Shown here: positions 1-10,100 of the stretch, one piece after another | Position numbering within the stretch: position 1 is the first letter of the stretch | How the letters are laid out: every line of letters begins with the position of its first letter | Source of the DNA: Ophiobolus disseminans | Taxonomy: Eukaryota; Ascomycota; Dothideomycetes; Pleosporales; Phaeosphaeriaceae | Assembly (NCBI GenBank): GCA_010093685.1 | Contig: MU006242.1 | Coordinates: 372,001 to 436,000 of the forward strand | Length of the DNA: 64,000 bases | Direction of reading: 5' to 3' | The notes under the pieces: generated by a model | The model's database searches: none | Told to the model about the DNA's origin: nothing | What the model saw: only the letters and a program-made list of their open reading frames with translations | Program-made: the position numbers and the translations under genes

Positions 1-1390
1 AGAGAATGTCTTCCAGATGACGGAAACACGCTTGGCTAGACGCGAGTTAGAACAAAAGCACACGCATCTAGAAGGGTTGTTACACTTACAGAGGTGCTTC
101 ACGCCCAAGGTAGGGTCCTCCTTCAGGAGCTGCGGGGCCATGGCATTTCGAAAGTAGATGAAGCAGTTCATTGGGCGGGGTACCTTCGCCTGGCCTGCAA
201 CAACTGCATCGCCGGGGCTCGCACAGTCGACAGAAGACGCTGCTTGTGGGCTGGTGATGAGCTCCTGGTCTAGGCGGTGCTGAGGTACATTGACTTGTCG
301 CATCTGAACAAATGTCTTGGATCCACCGAGGTCGGTGATGCAAGTTAGGTTGACATCCTCGCCAATCTTGCGGGCTAGAGTGTCCTGGAAGAATTTCAAA
401 AGTGTATTGCCGTAGCGCTCCTGAAGATTCTCTGGCAGGACTACGGTGTAGTGACCACAGCTGTACCCAGTAGCGCAGATGTTCAGAGCGTTACTGAACT
501 CCATGGTGACCTTGTCGCCTGTAGAGCGCGCAGCTTGGAGGGACAAAATGGTGGAAGATCTCTTGCCAGTCTGCAGCTTGGCCCGTCGGTTCTTCTTCTC
601 TGCAACTCTAATGTCGTGAACGGACAACATTGTATGCACTGGCGCCTGTCGCTGATCCGCCTGCTCGGGAGCTTGCTGAATGGAGTGACCAAGGAAAGTT
701 GATGTCGCATATTGCTCTGGCTTGTATCCCGACGAAGGGCCTTTGAACTGTGCGCAGCGCAAGATGTCGTCAACGGAAATGGCGGGGTCTACTAGTCCTG
801 CGCTGACTAGAGACTGGACAGGTAGGGCATCAGGCATGCGCACGAGTTGAATTTCGTCTACTTCGAGGAGGGTAAACTTCCAGCCATGATCCTCGAGATA
901 CGTTGCAGGCGAAGGTATGTTCAGTGCAGGACCGACGGAATTCATGAAATCCTTGCATGACAGTTTCTCTTGATCGCGCATGATGGTGTATGCTTTTGCC
1001 ATCAAGTCCCAAAGCTGCTGATTTGCATCTTGGTTCCACAGCAAGCTCAGAGAAGGGGAACAAGCCTTCATGGTATAACCCCTCAGGTCGGGTATCTGGT
1101 AATAGTAACCTGCCACAAATGTCAGTCGGAGCTCACAAGCGTTGCGCTAGTTGGCACTTACTTCGATAGATCATGAAGCTATTAACGCCCTTCATGCTCT
1201 TGTTCTTGGTAGTCGAAGGCGCAAACAGCAGCTGGACGGTGAGCGCACGCTGACCTGCTGGCTCGCTGACGTTGCGCAGCGCGTGGAGCATGCCGCGAGT
1301 GGTGTTACTGTTTTGGAACAGCACCAACTCCCTCTCAGTAGGCGCTCTCGCAGCCGGTTTGTTGAACGCTTGCATTGTCGCAGTAGACAT
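1..1390 (-). CDS. MAT1-1-1/MAT1-2-1: Fused mating-type gene: alpha1 domain + HMG box (MAT1-1-1/MAT1-2-1), 3' end outside window
   Basis: Master regulator of sexual identity, a nuclear transcription factor. Exons read on the minus strand: 1390-1162, 1109-90 and 35-1; both introns are canonical (GTAAGT...CAG, GTAAGT...TAG). The 428 visible codons are open throughout. Residues about 65-77 (SMKGVNSFMIYRS) begin the MAT alpha1 domain, and the first intron interrupts it right after FMIYR, where alpha-box genes usually carry an intron. Residues 387 onward (PRPMNCFIYFRNAM) begin a MATA_HMG box, and the second intron splits it after VKHL, the usual MAT1-2-1 intron place. Both domains lie in one frame, so the gene is a fusion, as known in some homothallic Cochliobolus-type Pleosporales. 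Met279 (KVTMEFSN) looks like the old MAT1-2-1 start. The neighbours ORF1 and GAP1 support a MAT locus. The rest of the HMG box and the stop lie beyond position 1. Very sure of both domains; self-fertility is inferred. Confidence 0.9.
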
Positions 1391-2591
1391 GACGAGTTTG
1401 GTGTTCTTTGTCGTAATAGAGTAAGGTTGTTGCACGGTTGCAGAATGTCGGGTGATCAGACAAAGAGAATTGAATATTTCTTTGTGGGTGGGTGGCTGAG
1501 TGAGAAGAAAGTGTGAGCGGAGAACAAAACTCGTGAGGGGTGAGTTAAGTAGGTGGCGGGGCAGGCAGGCGAGGGAGTCAGTGCTTGCAAGGCTGCTCAG
1601 TCTCCCATTCACCGCAACAACTAGTGCGACCTCAATGACGTGAGTGCCTAGTGTGGCCTCCTTCACCAAGAGTGAATTGACCGAGTGTCAGATGCGCCGC
1701 TCCAGCCGCAACGCGTTTCCAGAAAACTTGTGCTGAGAACGTGAGAGTGAGCCACGCCGTCGTGATGTTGGAGTGGATTTGATAAGGGTTAGGCAAAGAT
1801 GTGAATATGGTCGAGATGGTGCGGAGGACATGAAATACAGCCAATAGTGTCGATATGCGGAGTCATATAGGCACCGCGGTCGGAAGAGAAGGCAGACTAG
1901 CTTTGAGTACATGCACTCAAGGGGATGATCAAGTAGCAAGAAGTCGCTGATTATGTCAGCACAATCTACCCACTCGTAGTGCTCGACTCCTACCAGCAAA
2001 GTACAGCCATTTAATACATCAAAATGCAGAGTAAGTCGGAACTTAGCACACGTGAAGCAAAAGAATGAACCGTGCAGCTTTGCTGTGCAGAGGTCACCAG
2101 AGACAAATGAGACAGCAAGCCGCCGCCAGAAGAAACGTGAGACAGGAAGCAGAAACGGAGATTGCCGCTCAAGACAGTCACTAGGGACAATCCGTCACGT
2201 TCTCCTTAATTACCGCTCAGTTGTGATGGAAGGTCGCAAATTGATGTCCTCGCTTAACGTCTTGGGCAGGATTTGTTTTAACCTGAAGGAGGTATTCCGA
2301 TATGCAGGAATTTGGAATTCATGAAAAGGCGAGGGGAGGTGAAAAATCATCGCTTACATGAAGACGGTATGGCTCGTCGTTGCTCTCTAGAAATTGCGGC
2401 AGTCATTCGTTGCTCATCCATGTCAATCTTGAGTACAGGTTTTTGTTCCACTCATCAGAATTAATGAACGCATCATGAACGTAACGTTCTGCTCTGACAT
2501 GACGCTGTACTGACAATGCGGCACATAACATCTGGGAGTAGATCATGTGTCGCAGTAGACGCTGGTCAAGGGAATGTTACTTACATTCTAA
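1391..2591. other. Intergenic: MAT promoter and ORF1 3' flank
   Basis: About 1.2 kb between the MAT start codon and the ORF1 stop codon. It should hold the MAT promoter and 5' leader and the ORF1 terminator. The short open frames here have no recognisable motifs and no splice logic. I see no repeat, transposon remnant or second MAT fragment in it. Confidence 0.5.
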
Positions 2592-3473
2592 TTACAATAC
2601 CTGGGATAAAGCTTCATTTGTCGCAGTGCGGCCCTCTTCGCCGAGGATCCAGTCCCTCACGTGGCCTTTCCAGTCTGCGATCCTTCCATCCCGTATCTTG
2701 ACCACAACAACCCTGACTTCTTTCCCCTCTACGTAGCACTTTGTCCCTCCATCACCCTCCCCCGCATCTCCGCCTCCTGACTCCACATGCAGACCACCTC
2801 CACCCCACAAGCCAGCTCCAACTGGCGAACTCGAGTATTCGTCCTCGGCACTCGGCCCGAATGTGTTGTTCGCTAGATGTTGAGCCTTGCACCAAGTTTC
2901 GTGCTCAGAGCCAGAGGGTACAATTTCAGCGATGCCGTTGATGGTGGTACTAATCCTACTGAGGGATGCCGTGTTCATGCCGAGGAGGAGCTCAGCAAGC
3001 GAGCCCGAGCGCGGAGGTTGGCGAGCGGGGGATGGCGAGCGGCCTGGCTGGCTGAGGGTAGGGGGACGGTGGGAGATCCAGTCATGCACCAGCAGCGAGA
3101 CGAGCGAATTGGACTCGAGATTGTGGGTCTTGCGGGAAGCGGGAGGAGTGGTCATGATGATGACAGGGGACGGCGAGTAGGGTGTGTTCGGTAGATAGGT
3201 GTAATTCATCAGAGAGACATGGGGCACGTTGTTCGAGCATGTTGCCAAATGGAGCTATCGCCAGTGGTCAGAGATGGCTTCGTCTGCGATAACGAGAGCA
3301 TGCGAGACGGATGCTCAGAGGGCAGGCGCTATCTGACGAAGGGTTCACGAAGGGGTAGGGAAAGGGTTTCTATGGCGGCTGCATCGCGGCAAGGTTTAGA
3401 GGGTACTCACAAAGCGTGCATTCTGGAGGCACGTTACCACCTCCTCTGGCAGGCCGTTGGATGTTGCAGACAT
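2592..3473 (-). CDS. ORF1: MAT-flanking ORF1: pyridoxamine-phosphate-oxidase-like (split-barrel FMN) protein
   Basis: Two exons on the minus strand: 3473-3411 (21 codons, MSATSNGLPEEVVTCLQNARF) and 3254-2592. The intron is GTGAGT...ATAG. The product has 241 residues. The exon junction gives ARF-LHLATCSNNVPHVSLMNYTY, the start of the split-barrel flavin-binding fold of YLR456W-type proteins. The middle is Ser/Pro/Gly-rich and the C-terminus (EVRVVVVKIRDGRIADWKG) is the closing strand and helix. This gene is the standard neighbour of MAT in Pleosporales, where it is simply called ORF1; its biochemical role is not established. It shares a short region (about 180 bp) with divergent GAP1. The C-terminal end after WILGEEGR may instead be spliced; I keep the open frame to the TAA. 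Confidence 0.8.
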
Positions 3474-3651
3474 GGAGGGTGGAATATGAAAGAGTCCGGA
3501 GAGGCCTCTCCCCAGACCACGGATGAGGTTGAGTGATGATGCACCTTGCGCGCAGACTAACGTTAGCTGCAGGCGGAAGACGGAAGCTGCAACCCAACCC
3601 TGGTACGGACGGGCCCCAGGCCACCTCGAGCGCTGACAGGCGCGAGCGAAC

Positions 3652-5893
3652 ATGACGACAACACCAACGCCCGCAATGGCCGCCCCGCCTGCCCTTCCGC
3701 CCATGGAGAGCGCCGACAGCTTCCATCCAGACTTCCACACGGCCGCTGCACCCGCCGACGACGGCGGCCTGCCCTCGCCCATCGATGCGAATGCGCCCGC
3801 ACCGCCCGAGCAGGCGGCTGCACCGCACGACGCGCACACGCAGCAGCGGGTGCACGATGTGCTGCACTCGGACGTGGGCGTCTCCACGCTGCTGAACCGC
3901 CTCAAGGCCAGCATCGCGAGCGCCCGGGTGCGCGCTGCCCACCCCGCGAGGACCGCTCCTGCTAATGCGCGCGCAGGACTTTGCCGGCTTCCTCAAGCGT
4001 CGCGGCGCGCTCGAGGAGGAACACGCCGGCAGCCTCAAGAAGCTCAGCCGCCTCACCGTCGACGGGCTGCGCAAGCCGGACTCGCGCCACGAGAGCTACT
4101 CGTCGCAGTTTGAGCTCGTGCTGCACGCCAACGAGCGCATCGCCGACAATGGCACCCAGTTCGGCCTCGCCCTGCACGCCATGCACGAGAACCTGCTGCA
4201 GCTGGCGAACAAGATGGACACGAACCGCAAGACGTGGAAGCAGCAGGGCCTGACGGCCGAGAACAAGGTCCAGGACGCCGAACGCCTCGCGCAGAAGGCC
4301 AAGGCCAAGTACGACCAGCTCGCCGACGACCTCGACCGCGTCAAGACGGGCGACACGGGCGCCGGCAGGAAGTTCGGCCTCAAGGGGCCCAAGTCGACGG
4401 CCCAGCATGAGGAGGACCTGCAGCGCAAGACGCAGGGCGCCGACCAGGACTATGCGAGCAAGGTCCAGGCCGCCCAGGCCGCGCGCAAGGAGCTGCTGGC
4501 CACGACGCGCCCCCAGGCCGTGGCCGCCCTGGTCGACCTCATCAAGGAGACGGACGCCGCGCTGACCATGGAGATGCAGAAATACGGTATGTCCCCGCCC
4601 CGTCCCTGCTCCCGCTCCCCACTGACTGCCCAGCCTCCTTCAACGAGAAGCTCGTGGTCAACAACGGCCAGGTCGTCAGCCCCCAGTCGCTCAAGGGCAG
4701 CAGCGTCCAGGCCCCGCCCAGCGTCAACCAGCTCATCTACCAGATCAACAACGACAGGGATTTTGACGACTACATCCTGAAGAACGCCGCAAAGGCACCC
4801 CTTGTCAAGTCCGAGCTGCAGTACCTCAAGCACCCCACGCAAGCCCCCGCGCAATCCCATCCAACACCGCCGCCTGCTTCCGGCGGGGCTCGTCGCACGT
4901 CTATGCAGATGCAGGGCCAGCCGCCGCCCGCTTTCTCGTTGCCACAGCCAGATGCACATCCACCACCCGCCTTCCACACCGAACCAGTGCAGCAGGCGAG
5001 CTATCCTCCTTACGCGCCGCCACCGCAGCAGCAAACGCCCCAGACACAAGCCCCGCAGCATTCCTCGTCAAGCTACTCGCCAATTGCCCACAATGCCCAC
5101 TCTCACGCGGATCATCCTCGTGGACCAGCAGGGCAGGCAACGGCGCAGCAGAGTAGCGGTATCCTCTACAACAGCTCCCAGCCTCCTGTCAATCCCGTCT
5201 TCGGTATCACACTGGAAGACCTGTTCAGGAGGGATGGTTCACCCGTACCGATGGTTGTCTATCAGTGTATACAGGCAGTCGACCTATTTGGACTCGAGGT
5301 CGAAGGCATCTATCGCATCCCGGGCACGTCTTCCCACATCCAACAGATGAAGGCCCTGTTCGACAGTGGTATGCCTGCTCCTGGTTGTGCACCCTCTGAA
5401 CATTAGCTAACGACTGTAGATGCCTCCAAGGTTGACTTCCGGAATCCAGAGGCATTCCAACACGATGTTAACAGTGTAGCCGGTCTATTGAAGCAGTTCT
5501 TCCGCGAGCTGCCTGATCCTCTTCTCACGAGAGAGTTCTACGGCAAGTTCATCGACGCCGCCCGCATCGATGACGATACGATGCGCCGAGACTCCATGCA
5601 CGCCCTTATCAACGCACTGCCTGATCCGAATTACGCCACGCTACGTGCGCTGGTCTTACATATGCATCGGGTGCAACAGTCGTCGGAAGTGAATCGCATG
5701 AGTACGGCGAATTTGGGCATTTGCTGGGCGTGAGTCCTCTGCAACACCAGATAGTACGGAATGATAGCTAACGGTGTACAGACCATCCGTTATGGGTCCC
5801 CACAAAGGCAACAATATGGCAGATGCCGGCCTACAAGCCCGTGTCGTCATCACCATATTGGACAATGTTTTACAGATCTTCGACGAAGACTGA
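3652..5893 (+). CDS. GAP1: Rho GTPase-activating protein with F-BAR domain (MAT-flanking GAP1)
   Basis: Stimulates GTP hydrolysis by Rho/Cdc42-type GTPases at membranes. Five exons: 3652-3927, 3977-4586, 4634-5368, 5420-5729 and 5782-5893, giving 680 residues. An acidic, Pro/Ala-rich N-terminus leads into an F-BAR/FCH domain (about residues 75-300; LLNRLKASIASAR, then DFAGFLKRRGALEEEHAGSL). A Pro/Gln-rich linker follows (about 335-490), and a RhoGAP domain ends the protein (about 500-675) with the arginine-finger motif VEGIYRIPGTSS and the helix LLKQFFRELPDPLL. Exons 1 and 2 join in different frames across a 49-nt intron (GTGCGC...GCAG). The layout matches the GAP1 gene that sits next to ORF1 and MAT in Pleosporales. 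It is divergent from ORF1. The N-terminal Met is the first in-frame ATG. Confidence 0.88.
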
Positions 5894-6620
5894 ATTTGAC
5901 TCTCATCTTTCTACTGTATCAGAGCTCTACGCATAATCGTCATTATGTACTGGAAGTACATGAGGATGGCGGCCAATCCTCACACCTTAATATTGAAACC
6001 AGATCTAAGCTAGTTTACTGATCGGAATGCCTGTTAACGGCAAAGAGTGGTGAGAATACTTGTAAGGTCACAAAGTTCCTTGGACGCAACAATCTGCTCG
6101 TAGTGCTGTCGACTGGCCGAAGTGGAACCACATATATACCTGAATGTGATGTCTACATAAGTCAGATCTATGTCAGGATGTGGTGGCCTCTATTGCGAGT
6201 GCCTTTGTTAATATACATGTCTAATGATAAATCATTGGCCAATTCGTCTTCATTTTCTTGACACGACCTTAGAGTTGGAATACTACTTATTGACGGGTTG
6301 CTAGCTCTGATGTCTTTGCTCGCCCATACGACTGTAGTGGATACACGGCCACCTGAGTGCGAGTGTACCTAAATGCGCTGCGTCAGTATCTGTGCCGAGG
6401 GGTAAAACCGAAGTAAGCGGTAAGTGATTGTGCGTATTTTTATCCTTCCTAGCCACACGAGTCTTAGCATTGTTCCGTGAGCGGTCAGCGAATCCGCTGC
6501 AGACAAAGCAGGTCTTTCCGGATGCATTCCGCTGTGCCCCTTACTGCTTGGAACTTTATTATATATATGGACGAATGCCCTGCATTCGTTTGGTGCGTAT
6601 GACGTTACGAACGCGACAAT
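5894..6620. other. Intergenic, no gene seen
   Basis: About 0.7 kb between the GAP1 stop and the start of the decayed oxidoreductase. It is moderately AT-rich. Short frames have no recognisable content. It may contain the GAP1 3' UTR and the former promoter of the pseudogene. Confidence 0.4.
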
Positions 6621-8090
6621 ATGCATGACTATCGACTTGCTGAGCATGATCTGGCTGTACAAAAGCTCGCAAACGAAGTTGCCCGGTTTCATGCAGCCCA
6701 AGTCCCCTTCCGCATCGACCATGGATCTACCAACTCGACACGTCGTCCGGACCCTACGACTCCTCAGCTACACATAACACATCTAGACCATATCCTCGAA
6801 ATCGATACTGAAACACGAGTTGCAACTGTCGAACCAAACGTTCCTCTGGACTGTCTCGTCTCTAGGGCCCTGCAAGAAGGATTGATGCCCCTAGTGGTAA
6901 TGGAGTTCCCTGGTATCACGGTTGGCGGCGGTTTCTCCAGTGCTAGTGGAGAAAGCACTGGTTGGAGGGAGGGACTCTTTGACTGCAGTGTCGAGGAGAT
7001 CGAGATCATCCTGGGAAATGGAGAGATCATGCACGCAGGACAAAGAGGGGAGAATTCTGACTAGTTCAATGGCGCGAGACGTACAATGGAAATATTGGGA
7101 CTTATAACACTATTGAAAGTCCGGTTGACTCAAGCCAATGACATGGTACAGGTTGTGTATCAGCACACCGCGAGCGTCAAGGAGACTATCGAACGCATGG
7201 AAAGCCTCTGCGAAGACAAAACAGGGGAGTTCGACTTCATTGAAGCACTACAGTACAGCATGGAGAAGGGTGTCATCATAAAGGTCGATATGTATCATCA
7301 GCCTCTGTCACTGTGCAGCATGTTAAACTTCAGCGGTTTGATCGTGCAAGCGATCCGTGGTTTTATATGCATGCAAAGGAGAGCAAGAATGGCTCATGCG
7401 AGCTTATACCGACCCAAAGTTATCTATTTCGGCACGATCGTGGCGCTTTCTGGAGCGGAGAGGTCTTCCTCAAGTACTACCGGCTGCCTAACACACGCTT
7501 TGTTCGTTGGCTACTTAATCCGGTTATGACGGCACGCGCGATCTACAAGGCGATGTTGGCGACCGACTCAGCTGACGGTGCAATTGTTCAAGATCTTTTG
7601 CTCCCATGCGAAACTTCTGAGGCTTTCGTTGAATATGTCGCTACGGAGCTTGAGATTTGGCCACTTTGGATTTGTCCTATCCGCAAGAAGGCTGCCGCGG
7701 AGAAAGTCTTAGGTTGGCCATTCTATAACACGAAGCACGAAGCAAAGGTTACCGATAGGCAGGACCACACCATGGACGGAGTTTCAAGGAGTGACGGGGA
7801 CTTGATGCTGAATTTTGGCGTCTGGGGCCCTACAGACCCAACTCCAGCAGTCCGTTCGGAAGACCAACAGAAACCTTGAACAGAAACTGCGAGAACTCCG
7901 TGGGATGAAAGTCCCCTATGCCGCAAATTTCTACACCGAGGACGAGTTCTGGGATCTGTACGACCGCCAGAGGTACAGCGATCTACAAAGGAAATGGCAT
8001 GCAGAAGCGCTACCGACTATGTATGACAAAGTGCGCAGAATACAAAGCTGCCAGGAAGTTGAAGTCCAACGGAAACCCAACGTGAATTGA
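6621..8090 (+). pseudogene. Decayed FAD-binding Delta(24)-sterol-reductase (DHCR24/Diminuto)-like gene, copy A
   Basis: Homologous to FAD-linked oxidoreductases of the DHCR24/DIMINUTO type, which reduce sterol side chains. The start MHDYRLAEHDL leads into the FAD-binding PCMH region (VPFRIDHGSTNSTR, LDHILEIDTETRVATVEPNV, GLMPLVVMEFPGITVGGGFS, SVEEIEIILGNGE). The frame then meets TAG at 7062-7064, where copy B (56671-58187) has Leu in ENADLFFG. The same frame continues to about 7280 and is lost by a one-base shift near IIK. The match resumes in the next frame (GRYVSSASVTVQHVKLQRF, DPWFYMHAKES, YLFRHDRGAFW). A further frame change with lost sequence occurs near 7830-7860 before the conserved tail YAANFYTEDEFWDLYDRQRY. 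None of these breaks has plausible splice sites. It is therefore a pseudogene with at least three lesions. Similarity to copy B is direct; the enzymatic role is from the family. Confidence 0.8.
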
Positions 8091-8586
8091 CTTGGAAAGT
8101 AATGGTGTTACAGACCTGGCCGTTGGGAGGTCTTCACCAAACCTTCCATGTATTATTCAGGTAGAGGCGTGATTCCTTCCATATCTGAATTTGAGCAGCA
8201 TCAAAAACAGAGTTGACGTGCCGAACGTAAAGATCAATGCGATCGAATGACCTTCTCTTACTTGCGGCATTAGTTGAATCATCAGGATTTCGGAGGTCTG
8301 CACGGGCACGCTATCCCCAGATTCCTGCGATTGGACAGGCACGCTAGCTGGATTGACAGGGAGAGCTGGGCAACGACAATGAGGGGAAGCTAAGCTCCGC
8401 TCCAAGCCACGGCACCCTCTGCACGGATTGAGCGAAGACGGCGCCGCGCACAGTACAGTCTTGTCGGCACATTCCGAGCGCGCTTTCTACCCCCTCAGCC
8501 CAGCTCAGCCAGCCAGACCCAGTCAATTGATGCCGAGACTGTACTCGATCACCACCACGTCTGCCCTCGTCACCGCGACCTCCACG
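8091..8586. other. Intergenic: NIPSNAP promoter and leader
   Basis: Flank between the pseudogene stop and the chosen NIPSNAP start. The last part is CT-rich and open in the NIPSNAP frame, with an alternative upstream ATG at 8530. Nothing else is recognised. Confidence 0.4.
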
Positions 8587-9706
8587 ATGCTTACCCGCCG
8601 TGCATTCGCACAGGCCTTCGCTGGCCTGTCCTCTTCACAAGGCGTCGCAGGCCGCTCTCGATGTTTCGCAGCTGCCGCCGTCGCCCAAGGCCCAGCTCGA
8701 GCTCCCGCTCTCGCCGACATTACACCCGACAGCGCGGCGAGCTTCACCAAGAAGCAGCAAGAGTTCCGTGACGGTCTGGTAGCCGCCCAAAAGCAGAAGG
8801 AGCAACAAGAAAGTGCGTGCTAGTCTACTCAACATGCTGGGCTCGCTAATCTACGGTGCAGAGGAAGCGCGCGTCCGTGAGCACGAGGGCGGCAAGAAGA
8901 AGGGGGGAGCACTCTCTTCGCTCATATACGGTACACCCGAAGGCCGCGAGCTCGACAAAGACATTGAGCGCAGCTTTTCCCAGGTGCTGGCCCGCGGCAA
9001 GTATGTTCACTCCATCGTCTTCCACGAGGTGAAGCCAGACAAGGTGGATGAATACACGGAACTCGTCGGCAAGTGGTACACCAAGATGGCCGCTATTCCA
9101 GAAAACAAGGTCCATCTTGTGGGCAGTTGGAGGACTGAGGTGGGCGACTGCAATACTTTCGGTAAGACTTCCCCTTCGTGCATCGACACCGCCATTGCTG
9201 TGCTTATCAGTCTATTCACAGTACACATCTGGGAATATCAGCGTTACGAGGGCTATCACCAGTCGCTACACAACATTCAGACCCATACCGACTTCTCGGA
9301 ATTCGACTCAAAACTAAAGACCCTCATCACCTCCAAGCACACCTCCCTCATGCAGGAGTTTTCCTTCTGGCCTACGACCCCGCCCCGCCAACTCGGTGGT
9401 CTGTTCGAGCTACGATCTTACACTTTACACCCGGGCAACCTTCTCGAGTGGGAGACGCATTGGCGCCGTGGCCTGAAGGCCCGTCGAGAGGTCATGGAAG
9501 GCGTTGGCGCGTGGTTTGTTCAGATTGGCGACCTGAACACGGTCCACCATCTTTGGCAGTTCGCAAACTTGGAGGAGCGCAAGAGACGCCGAGAACAGAG
9601 CTGGAATGTGGAAGGCTGGGGCGAGACGGTCCACAAGACAGTACCGCTCATTCAGACGATGAAGAGCAGGATCCTCGTGCCTTGCACATGGAGTCCTGTG
9701 GCTTGA
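8587..9706 (+). CDS. NIPSNAP-family mitochondrial protein
   Basis: Three exons: 8587-8812, 8862-9161 and 9222-9706; 336 residues. The N-terminus (MLTRRAFAQAFAGLSSSQG...SRCFAAAAVA) is a basic, Ser/Ala-rich mitochondrial presequence. Two NIPSNAP ferredoxin-like repeats follow: the first around VHSIVFHEVKPDKVDEYTEL with VGSWRTEVGDCNTFVHIWEYQRYEGY (about residues 110-215), the second around GGLFELRSYTLHPGNLLEWE with WFVQIGDLNTVHHLWQF (about 235-320). The C-terminal TVHKTVPLIQTMKSRILVP is typical of the family. NIPSNAP proteins act in mitochondrial homeostasis and mitophagy in animals; the fungal role is not defined. The start could also be the in-frame ATG at 8530, which adds 19 residues; either gives a targeting peptide. 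Intron 1 is short (GTGCGT...GCAG, 49 nt). Confidence 0.88.
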
Positions 9707-10100
9707 TCGCGGCTTTGAACTGGTCGCATTGACGTGCTTTTATACGTGCGAAGTACATTGACTAACAGTATGCGAGATACTGCGGCGATCACGCACGAAT
9801 CGTGCATTTCAAAGGGGGATGGGGATCATCAATACCATTTGTATATTTTGTGATTGCCGTCTTGTTCCGGACCAAAAATAATGTTGATACATTGGCTGCT
9901 GCGTGCGTTGTTGTCTGTCGAATGATGTTGCCATGAATTGTTGGTTCCATGATTGTTGGAAGTAGGTGCGGACCCCACGTCATCGGTGCGATCACGAGCT
10001 AGCGCCAGGTCTCTTGTGAACAAAGGTGCGGGCCTGCATTTTTCACGACAACAACCGCATCGACGAATGTCCCCCTCAGCACAGTAAAACGTCTTCAGCC
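9707..10100. other. Intergenic, no gene seen
   Basis: About 0.4 kb between the NIPSNAP stop and the start of the phosphotransferase gene. It should hold a terminator and a promoter. No repeat or RNA gene was seen. Confidence 0.4.
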
